64,000 bases of DNA, taken from assembly GCA_030696345.1 (NCBI GenBank), contig JAUYSK010000015.1:62001-126000 (forward strand). The letters are read 5' to 3'. Positions within the stretch are counted from its first letter, which is position 1. Each line of letters opens with the position of its first letter. The translations under genes were made by a program, and so were the position numbers. This DNA is from Azonexus sp. (GTDB lineage: Bacteria > Pseudomonadota > Gammaproteobacteria > Burkholderiales > Rhodocyclaceae). This document shows positions 51,925-61,504 of this stretch, piece after piece. The notes under the pieces were generated by a model. That model had not been told where the DNA came from. It did not search any database and was given only the letters and a program-made list of their open reading frames with translations.

Positions 51925-52545
51925 TCAAGCTTTCTCGGTTTCATCGCTACCGATGATGAGGTGTGTATCGGTGAGATATTGGTGAGGCGGGACTTCAAGA
52001 TTGGTGGGGGCTGGCTTGTTCTTGAATACCCTGCCGGCAAAATCAAAGGTTGAACCATGACAGGGGCAGAGGAAGCCGCCAGGCCAATCGGCGCCGAGTA
52101 CCGGGTCGCCGGGCGTGAAAGCTTGCGAAGGCGAGCATCCAAGGTGGGTGCAGATTCCAACGGCAATCAAAATTTCAGGTTTGCGCGAGCGTGTTTCGTT
52201 GGCAGCATAGGCTGGCTGTTGTTGCCGTTCCGAAAACGGATCGACCAACATGGGTTCGGCCTTTTTCAGTGCAGTCATCATTTCAGTTGTGCGGTTCAGT
52301 ATCCAAACAGGTTTGCCGCGCCATTCGACGATCATCATGTTGCCGGGGGGCAGCTTGCCGATATCGATCTCAACCGGTGCGCCGGCTGCTTTTGCCCTTT
52401 CGGAAGGCAACAGGCTGGACACAAACGGGGTGATTGCGGTCAGTGCCAACGCGCTACCGGCACCGAGCGTGGCGATCATCCATTGTCGACGGCTTGGACT
52501 GTCACTGATGGAGAAGGAATCGCCGTGGCAGAGACATTCGCTCAT
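51925..52545 (-). CDS. Rieske [2Fe-2S] protein (orphan)
   Basis: Tat-like SRRQW leader; CTHLGCSP and CPCHGSTFD cluster ligands. Confidence 0.92.
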   Translation of the reverse strand: MSECLCHGDSFSISDSPSRRQWMIATLGAGSALALTAITPFVSSLLPSERAKAAGAPVEIDIGKLPPGNMMIVEWRGKPVWILNRTTEMMTALKKAEPMLVDPFSERQQQPAYAANETRSRKPEILIAVGICTHLGCSPSQAFTPGDPVLGADWPGGFLCPCHGSTFDFAGRVFKNKPAPTNLEVPPHQYLTDTHLIIGSDETEKA

Positions 52546-52705
52546 AATTTTTTCCTGAAATATGGGGGATTGGGACGACAGCAAATATTTGTATATTCGC
52601 TAATGCTTATCAATAGTCGTGCCAGCCGTGGTTTTGCCAAATTAATCGGCCAAAACAACATGTTGCAGGATTGGAATCAAAAGGCCTCCCTTTGTTTCGG
52701 GAGTG

Positions 52706-52736
52706 ATTGACAAAATTGACGGTCAATATTGTCAAT
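52706..52736. promoter_or_regulatory. 31-bp dyad with four TTGAC half-sites upstream of the Rieske operon
   Basis: ATTGACAAAATTGAC-G-GTCAATATTGTCAAT, one mismatch between arms. Confidence 0.6.
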
Positions 52737-52880
52737 TGGCACGGTCGCTAAAGGACCGCGCTAAATTTGAGTATGCTGCGTTTGCCCAGAAAAATTAATT
52801 GATTTTCACGAGCAATTTTCGGGCAGTAGTGAGTGGCGCGGTCAACCGGATAAAAGAGCAAAATCCGGCGCTTTGACGAT

Positions 52881-53621
52881 TCAGCGAATAATCACGATTT
52901 CCTGGTAAAGATCACCGAAGCAGGTGGATTTGACCAGGCTCTCCGGTTTGAATGAACTGGGCAGATAGCTGGCGATTTCCTTTTGCCAGAGATCGCAGGC
53001 GAACGGTTCGAGTGCTTTCAGTATGCCTTTCATCACATAGCGCAACGGATTGCTGCGTTTCGGCGAGTGGTAATCGACGATGACAATTTTTCCGCCCGGG
53101 CGAGTTACTCGTATTGCTTCGGCCAGCGTGGCGCGACGAACCGCCTCCGGTTGCTCGTGCAAGAGGAAGAAGAGCAAGGTGGAGTCGAAACTGGCGTCGG
53201 CAAAATGCAGCGCACTGGAATCCTGCCGATGCAGCCTGATTCGATCATCACTGGCAAGTTTGCGGCGAAGGTTGTCGATCTGGATTGGCGCCACATCGAC
53301 GACATCAAGTCTTCCCTGAGCTCCCAGACGGGCGGCGATACGTTGAGTGAAATCGCCGTAAACGCAGGCTACCTGAAGAACACGCTGATCAATGGTATCG
53401 CCGAGTTCAGCCAGAGCAAGATCACGCAGGCGACTGAAGTTTCCCCAGAGAATCAGGTTGACCAGCCACTCGCGCTCAAAGAGGCGGACTGCATTCGGAT
53501 GCAGGTAGGCCCACCAGTAAACTTTCTGGAGATACTCGGGAATCGCGGGGTCGATTTTGGAGTGGGGCGGGTTTGCCGGCGGGTAAAGAGCGGCGACGCT
53601 TTCAGCGCTTTGCTTCATCAA
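52881..53621 (-). CDS. rquA: RquA-like methyltransferase-family protein (rhodoquinone biosynthesis)
   Basis: YLQKVYWWAYLHPNAV, ILWGNF, VLQVACVYGDFTQRIA, LFFLLHEQP as remembered for RquA. Confidence 0.7.
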   Translation of the reverse strand: MMKQSAESVAALYPPANPPHSKIDPAIPEYLQKVYWWAYLHPNAVRLFEREWLVNLILWGNFSRLRDLALAELGDTIDQRVLQVACVYGDFTQRIAARLGAQGRLDVVDVAPIQIDNLRRKLASDDRIRLHRQDSSALHFADASFDSTLLFFLLHEQPEAVRRATLAEAIRVTRPGGKIVIVDYHSPKRSNPLRYVMKGILKALEPFACDLWQKEIASYLPSSFKPESLVKSTCFGDLYQEIVIIR

Positions 53622-53697
53622 TGGTTTTCTCTTGTTGTTCTAAATCCGGGCAGGACAAAACGGCTCGTGCCGCCCAGGGGTGTTTCAATCAGTCTGA

Positions 53698-54303
53698 CTA
53701 CTTGGTATTTTTTTCGTCGCCGTGTTCCCAGCCGGTGATCATGGCCCGAAGTTGTTCGGTGACGGTGTCGCCGGTGGTGATCAAGTACAGGTGCGAGATT
53801 AGGAAGGCTAGCATCAGGAAGGCACCGATGGTGTGCGCCAGCGCGATGGTGCCCAGATCGAGGCCATAGCCCAGCGCCGCCAGCTCGTTGTAGTACAGGT
53901 AGAGCAGGCCGGAGATCCAGATCAGCGGATTGAGCAGCACCTTGATAGCCAGATAGGTTTGCGCCTGCATAGGGTTGTGCTTGCGGGCGCGGGTGATTTT
54001 GAATGGATGCGGTTCCCCTTGGAAGATGCCCCAGGCGTAGTGACGGATGATCTTGTCTACGCCCTGCATGGTCGGGATGTACTGCCGCCACTCGCCGGTG
54101 GTGAAGTGCCAGAAAATGGCGAACACCCAGAGGATGATCAGCGCCCAGGCGGCGACGGTGTGCACCTGATGTGCCAGCGTGAAGCCGAGCAGGCGGTAGC
54201 TGCCGTGGATTTCGAAACCGGTCACCAGCATGCCGATGACCAGCAGCGCCTGCATCCAGTGCCAGAAGCGTTCGAAGCGGGAGAAAATGTAGATGCGTTC
54301 CAT
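53698..54303 (-). CDS. Cytochrome b561-type membrane subunit
   Basis: RFERFWHWMQALLVIGMLVTGFEIHG, His-bearing TM helices; adjacent to octaheme cytochrome. Confidence 0.85.
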   Translation of the reverse strand: MERIYIFSRFERFWHWMQALLVIGMLVTGFEIHGSYRLLGFTLAHQVHTVAAWALIILWVFAIFWHFTTGEWRQYIPTMQGVDKIIRHYAWGIFQGEPHPFKITRARKHNPMQAQTYLAIKVLLNPLIWISGLLYLYYNELAALGYGLDLGTIALAHTIGAFLMLAFLISHLYLITTGDTVTEQLRAMITGWEHGDEKNTK

Positions 54304-54315
54304 GATGGTTTCCGA

Positions 54316-55905
54316 TTATTGCTTGCGACGCAGGAAGCGAATCAGGCCGTGTAACGACACACCGCAGAGGACACCGCCGGCGGCCAGCCAGCCCAGCGTA
54401 TTGACCAGCGGGTTGCCGTCGCGGCCCGGGATGTAGATGCCCTTGACCTGATCGAGGCGGCCGCCCTTGGCATGGCAGGATTCGCAATCCAGCGCCTTTT
54501 CCTTGGGGGCAACCATGTGTGTGATCGGCCAGTACATTTCCGTCTTCACGAAATCAACCTTGCCGGAGAAAGGTGCGTTGGCGGCCTTCATGCCGGTCTC
54601 AATGGCCTTTTCCCAGTTGAAGTTCTTCCAGTAGGCGGTATCGTCGTTGCCGGCGAGGTGCGGTTTGACCAGCGTCTTGTTTTCCGGGTCGTAGGGCTGG
54701 CTGCCGCGCATGACCTTCATCGGCCAGATCAGTGAGCGGCCATCGCTGGCGTTGCCGCCGAGCGCGTTGATCAGCGTCACGCCGTTGGCCTTGTCGACCG
54801 TGTCGCCGAGCAGGGTGTAGGTGACTTCACCATTGAACCAGGCGTATTCCGGCTTGACGTTCTCGGCGACAACGAAATCGCCCTTGCGTGAGTCATAGAC
54901 GATATGGCCCTTGTCATCCTTTTTCAGGATGGGCTTGCCTTCCGGGCTCAGCTTGCCGGCGGTCGACCAGTCCCAATGCATCTTGGTCGGCACGCCGCCG
55001 CGGGCGAATTCCGGGATATGGCAGGTCTGGCAGGCGACCTTGTCGCTGTGGTGATTCAACTTGGCTGCATGCGAACCGGCCTTGTGCGGTGACTGGCCGT
55101 GGCAGGACTGGCAGGTAGCCGGATTCGATTTGCTCTGCTGGCCGCGCATGTGTGCATCGCCGGTATCCTTGCCGGTGGCTGCGTAGCGGCTGCCGACAAC
55201 TTCATGTGCCGGCGCCTTGTGGCAAGTGGCACAGCTGAAGTCGAGGCCGGTGGCATCCATGTGTACGTCGACTTCCTTGTCTGGCGCGGCCAGTGAGGAG
55301 TCCATGTCGCCATGCTTCACACCGTCGCCGCCGCCGCCGAAGAAGTGGCAGGCACCACAAGTGTCGCGGCTGGTTTTGCCAACTTTTTGCGCGACTTTGG
55401 TGAGGTCAATTGCCTTGACGAACTTGCCCGATCCCGGCGGGTTTTCAGTGTCCTTGATCGGCGGCTGGCCGCCGCCAGGCATCTTCTTATAGGTGCCGGT
55501 ACTATCGTGACAGACGAGACAATCGACGTTTTCCTGCGAGCTAAAATCAAAACTGGAATTTACCCAGCCGTAACCAACGTGACAGGTAGCGCAGGCGCCG
55601 AGATTGCTCGCGGTAGAGGTGCAGTAGTTGTTGATGACGTTCTTTTTGCCCAGGCGCTGCTGGTTCACCGGATTGATGACTTCCCAGGTCCAGTGTTTGG
55701 TGCGATGAACCTGCATCGCGGCCTCGGTATGGCAACCGAGGCAGGCCTTGGTTACCTCCGGACCTGAGTTGAATTGACGTTGCAACTCCTTGAACTTGCC
55801 ATGGTCTGCGGTCGTGTTCAGCTTGACTGCAGGGGATGCACCGCTAAATCCGGGCAAGACAAGGACAATGGCGGCCAGCACCGCAAAAAATCTTGATTTC
55901 AGCAT
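54316..55905 (-). CDS. Octaheme c-type cytochrome, tetrathionate reductase (OTR) family
   Basis: Eight CxxCH motifs (CLGCH, CATCH, CLVCH, CGACH, CATCH, CQSCH, CQTCH, CESCH), signal peptide and C-terminal TM. Confidence 0.85.
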   Translation of the reverse strand: MLKSRFFAVLAAIVLVLPGFSGASPAVKLNTTADHGKFKELQRQFNSGPEVTKACLGCHTEAAMQVHRTKHWTWEVINPVNQQRLGKKNVINNYCTSTASNLGACATCHVGYGWVNSSFDFSSQENVDCLVCHDSTGTYKKMPGGGQPPIKDTENPPGSGKFVKAIDLTKVAQKVGKTSRDTCGACHFFGGGGDGVKHGDMDSSLAAPDKEVDVHMDATGLDFSCATCHKAPAHEVVGSRYAATGKDTGDAHMRGQQSKSNPATCQSCHGQSPHKAGSHAAKLNHHSDKVACQTCHIPEFARGGVPTKMHWDWSTAGKLSPEGKPILKKDDKGHIVYDSRKGDFVVAENVKPEYAWFNGEVTYTLLGDTVDKANGVTLINALGGNASDGRSLIWPMKVMRGSQPYDPENKTLVKPHLAGNDDTAYWKNFNWEKAIETGMKAANAPFSGKVDFVKTEMYWPITHMVAPKEKALDCESCHAKGGRLDQVKGIYIPGRDGNPLVNTLGWLAAGGVLCGVSLHGLIRFLRRKQ

Positions 55906-55917
55906 GGCAAGCTCCGC

Positions 55918-57066
55918 TTATTTCTTCTCGACGATGGTGTAATTGCCGTCCTTCGTCCACTTGATGTCGGCGTCCATGAAGAAAGTCTTCAGTGCCGGCT
56001 TGTATAGCTTCACCATGTCGACCGCCTCGCCGCTGCGCCCGCCGGCGCCGCAGACGAAGACGATGGGCTTGTCGGTCGGGAGCTCGTCGATACGCTTCTC
56101 AAGCGCATTGATCGGAATGTTGCGGGCCCCCTTGAAGGTGCCGGTCTCGACTTCCTTGGCATCGCGGACATCGATGATGTAGATGCTGTCCGGTGATTCC
56201 TTGTATATCTTCTCAAAGGAGGCGGTGGTTATCGTGCCGCTTTCCTTGCCTTGCTGGATGGCCGGTGCGGCTGCCGCAGGGGCGGCGCTGCCGACAGTCG
56301 GGCCGGGACCATAGAGCTTGGCCCACAGCGGGTAGCCTTCAGGAACGACCATGACTTTCTTGTAGCCGAGTTTGACAGCCTTTTCGGCCGAATCCGAACT
56401 GAGCTTGCAGCTCAGGCCTTCGCAGTAAAAGTACAGGGGTGTGGCCTTGTCGGCCGGCAGGCGTTCGGCGGCAAGCTTTTCGAACTGGGAATCGGGCAGA
56501 TTGATCGCGCCGGGGATATGGCCCTTGTCGAACTTGCGCTCCTTTGGGCGCGAGTCGATCAGAAGCAGCGGTGATTTTTCATCGAGCAGCTTCTTGATGT
56601 AGGGCACGCTGACGGCGCCGATATGCCCCTTCTGGATCCACTCCGGATAGCCTTCGGCATAGACGCGAATATTGTTGTAGCCAAGTTTTTCGGCCTTGAA
56701 GGCGGAGTTGTGGCTGAGCATGCACTCATGACCTTCGCAGTAGAAAATCAGCAGCGTGTTTTTGTCTGCCGGCAACTGGTCTACCAGCTTCTCGAACTGG
56801 GTATCCGGGATGTTGATCGAAGTCGGGATGTGGCCCGGATCGAACTTGCGTCCGGTCGGGCGAGAATCGATGAGTTGCACGCCGTCCGGCTTGGGCAGGA
56901 TGGCGTAGCGGGCGACAAAGGCGTTATCGACGAGCTTGGTGTACCAGCCTTCTTTCACCTGGACGGTTGCTGCATCGGCAGCAAGTGCGACGGAGACATT
57001 GGGCAACGGGGCGACAAACAGCGCGGCCAAAAGGCTCGCGACAGCGATCATGCGTACGGATTTCAT
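55918..57066 (-). CDS. Exported triple-rhodanese-domain protein
   Basis: Three repeats DSRPTGRKFDPGHIP/FYCEG, DSRPKERKFDKGHIP/FYCEG, DVRDAKEVETGTFKG/FVCGAGGRS. Confidence 0.88.
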   Translation of the reverse strand: MKSVRMIAVASLLAALFVAPLPNVSVALAADAATVQVKEGWYTKLVDNAFVARYAILPKPDGVQLIDSRPTGRKFDPGHIPTSINIPDTQFEKLVDQLPADKNTLLIFYCEGHECMLSHNSAFKAEKLGYNNIRVYAEGYPEWIQKGHIGAVSVPYIKKLLDEKSPLLLIDSRPKERKFDKGHIPGAINLPDSQFEKLAAERLPADKATPLYFYCEGLSCKLSSDSAEKAVKLGYKKVMVVPEGYPLWAKLYGPGPTVGSAAPAAAAPAIQQGKESGTITTASFEKIYKESPDSIYIIDVRDAKEVETGTFKGARNIPINALEKRIDELPTDKPIVFVCGAGGRSGEAVDMVKLYKPALKTFFMDADIKWTKDGNYTIVEKK

Positions 57067-57131
57067 GGTGAGCTCCTGAATTCAGCGCGGGTTACGGTTA
57101 ACCCGGAACAATGAAGAAAAGTCGGGTCGGG

Positions 57132-57524
57132 TCAGCTGCAGCTGGCCGGCGAATCGCCATCCTTCGCGCCCTTGATGACGAAGGCCTTGATGTCTTCGAA
57201 CAGTTCGTCTTCAGGAACGTCGGCGAATTTCTCGGCCGCCTTGTTCTGTGATTTGATACTGGCTCGGTAGGCCTTGCTGACGTACTGCTTCATTGAGTCC
57301 TTGCCCTTGGCGTGCTTGTCTGCCTGCAGGTAAGTGCCCCACTGGCTTTTGCTCATCGTGCTTGGGGCGATCGACCCACCCGCCTGGGCGGCGTGGCAGG
57401 CCGTACAAACGCTACGGTAATAGACGCGACCGCGTTTCCAGTCGGCATCGTAGGCACTGGCCAGTGTCGAAACACACAAAAGACCCGTGGTAATTACTGT
57501 GGCAAAGATGTGACTTTTTTCCAT
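57132..57524 (-). CDS. Small exported c-type cytochrome
   Basis: Signal peptide; VCTACHA heme motif. Confidence 0.8.
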   Translation of the reverse strand: MEKSHIFATVITTGLLCVSTLASAYDADWKRGRVYYRSVCTACHAAQAGGSIAPSTMSKSQWGTYLQADKHAKGKDSMKQYVSKAYRASIKSQNKAAEKFADVPEDELFEDIKAFVIKGAKDGDSPASCS

Positions 57525-57730
57525 GACAGACTCCGGTAGAACTGTTGTAATTTTTTTCGCGGTTGCCGTCTGAGCGGAAATCCACGTTGAAAATATCTTA
57601 CTGCTGATGCATTAGTAAATCATTAGATTCATATGATATGCGTCAACAATCGTTTTAATTTCGCACTGTCTTCAGAATATCCTGAAAGTGCCGTGAACAG
57701 GCTTGAATCGGTAGTTATTGGAGGTGTGCA

Positions 57731-57964
57731 ATGAACGTGATCTACAGTAGTGAGCACTTCTGGATTTTTGCTTATCCAGCCGAACAGGGCTTCGAGTTGC
57801 TGGACAAGGAAACACTGCGCACACTGTTTCTGCAGGGGCCGTCTGCCCGGCATTTCAGCGACGCCATGGAGGAAATTCCGGAAGACATGCGTGACGAAGA
57901 AAACATTGACGCCTTCCTGGATGACTACTGTACCGGTACCGCCCGACCCATCGTCTTCCACTGA
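57731..57964 (+). CDS. Small hypothetical protein (DUF3567-like)
   Basis: MNVIYSSEHFWIFAYPAEQGFELLDKETLRTLFLQG... Confidence 0.55.
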   Translation: MNVIYSSEHFWIFAYPAEQGFELLDKETLRTLFLQGPSARHFSDAMEEIPEDMRDEENIDAFLDDYCTGTARPIVFH

Positions 57965-58013
57965 CGTGCTAGAATCACGGAATTGTCTTGATTAGCCTGG
58001 GGAATTTAGCCAA

Positions 58014-58223
58014 ATGGGTGATGTAAATACGAGCTATGTATCCGACCACACGAAGTGGATGGATGAGCTACTGGAAAAGAACCCGGCATGGGTTGAAGAT
58101 CAAAAAGCCGGTCGTGCCCTTTGGTGGGACAAGAAACAGACTGTCGACAGTACGGTTCGCAATGCCGAATCCAATGTGTCGCAAAAGCCTTATCCCTACG
58201 ACGTCCATTTCTACGGCGAATAG
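58014..58223 (+). CDS. DUF3460-like small protein
   Basis: YVSDHTKWMDELLEKNPAWVEDQKAGRALWWDK. Confidence 0.7.
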   Translation: MGDVNTSYVSDHTKWMDELLEKNPAWVEDQKAGRALWWDKKQTVDSTVRNAESNVSQKPYPYDVHFYGE

Positions 58224-58244
58224 TTTTCGATAGGTTTACCCAAT

Positions 58245-58271
58245 AAAAAACCGGTCTTTGACCGGTTTTTT
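58245..58271. terminator. Intrinsic terminator
   Basis: aaaaaaccggtctttgaccggtttttt. Confidence 0.85.
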
Positions 58272-58276
58272 ATTGT

Positions 58277-58301
58277 CTTCGCCAGGCTGAGCCTGGCGAA
58301 G
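58277..58301. terminator. Second hairpin in convergent intergenic region
   Basis: cttcgccaggctgagcctggcgaag. Confidence 0.55.
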
Positions 58302-58309
58302 AAGGGTGC

Positions 58310-61006
58310 TCAGGAACCTGTCAGTGGCTTGACGACGCGTTTGACGGCGGTGTCTTCCGGGTGCGGGTGGATGGTAAAGCCGAGGCTGGTCATCAGGCGG
58401 AACATCTTGCTGTTGGTCGAAAGCACATCACCGACTACTGCGCGGTAACCCTTTGTGCGGGCGCAATCGATCAGCGCCGACATCAGCTTGCGGCCGACGC
58501 CACACTTCTGGAAGTTATCGCCAACGGCCAGCGCAAATTCCACCGACTCGCCATCCGGATTGCCGACGTAGCGCGCAACGCCAATCTGCAACTCCTTGCC
58601 TTCATCGTCCGTCATCACGGCGACCAGTGCCATTTCGCGGTCATAGTCGATCTGGGTGAAACGGACCAGCATGGTCTGGGTCAATTCGCGCAGCGTGTCC
58701 ATGAAGCGGTAGTAACGCGACTCGTCGGACATGGCCTTGACGAATTCCTGCTCCAGTTCGGCATCTTCCGGACGGATCGGGCGAATGATGACGACCTTGC
58801 CGTCGTTCATCTGCCATTCCTGGATCAAATGCACCGGGTAGGGATAGATCGCCATGTGGGCATAACGGTCACCACTGGCATTCGTTGCATGGTCGATGAC
58901 GATGCGGGCATCGGCAGCGATTGCGCCATTCTCGTCAACGATCAACGGATTTAGGTCCATTTCCATGATCCATGGCAGTTCGCAGACCATTTCGGAGATG
59001 CAGAGCAGCACCTCCTTGATTGCTTCGCGGTCAGCCGGCGGCATGTTGTGGAACTGGTCGAGAATCTTCGAGGCGCGGGTTGATTCGATCAGATCCTTGG
59101 CAAGGAATTTGTTCAGCGGTGGCAGGGCAACCGAGCGGTCGCTGAAGATTTCGACATCAAAGCCGCCAGCCCCGAAGGTGATCACCGGCCCGAAGATCGG
59201 ATCGCGGAAGACACCGATCATCAGTTCTCGACCGTTCGGACGGGACAGGAATGGCTCAATCGAAACGCCGTTGATCTTGGCGTTCGGATGCCGCTTATGC
59301 ACGGTGTCGATGATGTCGTGATAGGCATTGCGCACGGCCGGCGCATTGACGATGTTGAGACGCACGCCGCCGGCATCAGACTTGTGCGGCAGTTCCGGCG
59401 AATCGACCTTCATGGCGATCGGGAATCCGATCTGCTCGGCCAGGAGCAGCGCTTCGGTGGCGGTACGGGCGACCATGGTCTGGGCGACCGGCACCTTGAA
59501 AGCGCGCAGGATGGCCTTGGATTCCATTTCGGAGAGCACCTTGCGGCGTTCGGCGAGCAGGGCCTCGATCAGCATCTTCGCGCCTTCGGCTTCCGGGCGG
59601 CCGTGCTGGCGGGTTGGTTCCGGTGTTTGCAGCAGCAGCTTCTGGTTGCGGTAATACTTGGAAATATGGTGGAACAGTTCGATCGCGGTTTCCGGCATGC
59701 GGAAGGCCGGAATCCCCGATGCCTCGAGCAGTTTGCGGGCTTCCGCGACCTGTTCTTCGCCCATCCAGCAGCAGATGATGGAGCGATTCAGCTTGTCGGC
59801 AACCTCGATGATCGCCTTGGCTACACCCATCGGGTCGGTCATCGCCTGCGGCGAGAGCATGACCAGCGTGCTGTCGACGTTGGGGTCGTGCGTCACGGCC
59901 ATGATGGCTTCGCGATACCGCTCCGGTGTCGCATCACCAGCAATGTCGATCGGGTTGTTGTGCGACCAGTTGGTGGGCATCGTCTTGTTGAGGATGGCCA
60001 TGGTTTCGTTGGACAGTTCGGCCAGCGGGATGCCCAGATCGCCGGCACGGTCGGCTGCCATGGCGCCGGGGCCGCCACCGTTGGTGATGATGGCCAGACG
60101 ATTGCCAAGCGGACGGAATTTTGAGGCCAGTGCCTTGGCGGCATAGAACAGTTGGCCAACGTTCTGGACGCGGACAACGCCGGCACGACGGACGGCAGCA
60201 TCAAACACGATGTCGGAAACAGCGGCCATGCCGGAGTGGGTTGCAGTTGCCATGGCGCCAGCCTCATGACGGCCAGCTTTGAGCAGGATGATCGGCTTGA
60301 TGCGGGCGGCGGAGCGCAGGGCACTCATGAAACGGCGGGCGTTACGGATGCCCTCGACGTACATCAGGATGTAGTGGGTGCGGCTGTCGTAGATCAGGTA
60401 GTCGAGGATCTCACCAAAATCGACGTCGGCCGTCATGCCGAGCGAAATCACTGAAGAGAAGCCGACCTGGTTGGACTTGGCCCAGTCGAGTACGGCCGAA
60501 CACATGGCGCCGGACTGGGAGACGAGGGCGAGGTTGCCCGGGGCGGCGGTGATCTTGGTAAAAGTGGCGTTGAGGCCAAGTTCGGGGCGGATGATGCCGA
60601 GGCAGTTGGGGCCAAGGATGCGCACATTGTAGGAGCGGGCAATTTCAAGCACCTTGCGCTCAAGCGCAGCGCCGATGTGGCCGGCCTCGGAGAAGCCTGC
60701 GGAGATAACGATGACGTTGCGGACGCCGCTGCGGCCGCATTGTTCGATCAGTTGCGGTACGGTCTGCGGGCGGGTGGCGATGACCGCCATTTCAACGCGC
60801 GCACCGATTTCCTCGATCGACTTGTAGGCTGGCTGGCCGAGAATTGTCTCGTGCTTGGGGTTGATGGCGTAGAGCCGTCCCTTGTAGCCGGAGCCGAGGA
60901 TGTTCCGGAAAATAACGTTGCCAACCGAGTTCTCGCGGTCGGAGGCACCAATGACCGCGACTGATTTCGGTTCAAAAAGTGAGGTTAGATAGTGCTGTTC
61001 CAACAT
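58310..61006 (-). CDS. Acyl-CoA synthetase (NDP-forming)-GNAT fusion, Pat-type protein acetyltransferase
   Basis: CoA-binding N-terminus (VAVIGASDRENSVGNVIF), ATP-grasp, C-terminal GNAT. Confidence 0.9.
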   Translation of the reverse strand: MLEQHYLTSLFEPKSVAVIGASDRENSVGNVIFRNILGSGYKGRLYAINPKHETILGQPAYKSIEEIGARVEMAVIATRPQTVPQLIEQCGRSGVRNVIVISAGFSEAGHIGAALERKVLEIARSYNVRILGPNCLGIIRPELGLNATFTKITAAPGNLALVSQSGAMCSAVLDWAKSNQVGFSSVISLGMTADVDFGEILDYLIYDSRTHYILMYVEGIRNARRFMSALRSAARIKPIILLKAGRHEAGAMATATHSGMAAVSDIVFDAAVRRAGVVRVQNVGQLFYAAKALASKFRPLGNRLAIITNGGGPGAMAADRAGDLGIPLAELSNETMAILNKTMPTNWSHNNPIDIAGDATPERYREAIMAVTHDPNVDSTLVMLSPQAMTDPMGVAKAIIEVADKLNRSIICCWMGEEQVAEARKLLEASGIPAFRMPETAIELFHHISKYYRNQKLLLQTPEPTRQHGRPEAEGAKMLIEALLAERRKVLSEMESKAILRAFKVPVAQTMVARTATEALLLAEQIGFPIAMKVDSPELPHKSDAGGVRLNIVNAPAVRNAYHDIIDTVHKRHPNAKINGVSIEPFLSRPNGRELMIGVFRDPIFGPVITFGAGGFDVEIFSDRSVALPPLNKFLAKDLIESTRASKILDQFHNMPPADREAIKEVLLCISEMVCELPWIMEMDLNPLIVDENGAIAADARIVIDHATNASGDRYAHMAIYPYPVHLIQEWQMNDGKVVIIRPIRPEDAELEQEFVKAMSDESRYYRFMDTLRELTQTMLVRFTQIDYDREMALVAVMTDDEGKELQIGVARYVGNPDGESVEFALAVGDNFQKCGVGRKLMSALIDCARTKGYRAVVGDVLSTNSKMFRLMTSLGFTIHPHPEDTAVKRVVKPLTGS

Positions 61007-61096
61007 GACGAGCCTCTTTTTAGAAAATCATTGTGCATCGCACAATTTTAACACGAATAGCCGGTGGTATTCCTTACGAAACGTAGGGATAAGGCC

Positions 61097-61504
61097 TCAG
61101 TTCGCCAGTGCGCTGGCAATCAGCAGAGGCTGGCCAAGGGCGCGATGAATTGGGCATTTATTGGCAATTTCGAGCAAGCGCTGGCGCTGATCGGCGGTCA
61201 GTTCGCCTTCCAGCATGATCGTGCGATTGATGCGGTCACGCAGGCTGCCTTCAATCTCGACTTTTTCGTGCATCAATGAAACGCTGACCCGGGTCAGCGC
61301 CAGGTTTTTGCGCTCGGCGTACATGCGCAAGGTCATCGAGGTGCAGGCGCCGAGGGCCGCCATCAGAAAATCAAAGGGGGCCGGTCCGGCATCGGCTCCG
61401 CCAACACTTGCTGGTTCATCGGCAATCAGGCTGTGTTCGCCGACCGTGACTGCTTGCTGGTATCTTCCTTGTCCACTCTCTGCAACGACGACAACACCTG
61501 ACAT
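61097..61504 (-). CDS. OsmC family protein
   Basis: GPAPFDFLMAALGACTSMTLRMYAERK, NKCPIHRAL. Confidence 0.9.
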   Translation of the reverse strand: MSGVVVVAESGQGRYQQAVTVGEHSLIADEPASVGGADAGPAPFDFLMAALGACTSMTLRMYAERKNLALTRVSVSLMHEKVEIEGSLRDRINRTIMLEGELTADQRQRLLEIANKCPIHRALGQPLLIASALAN

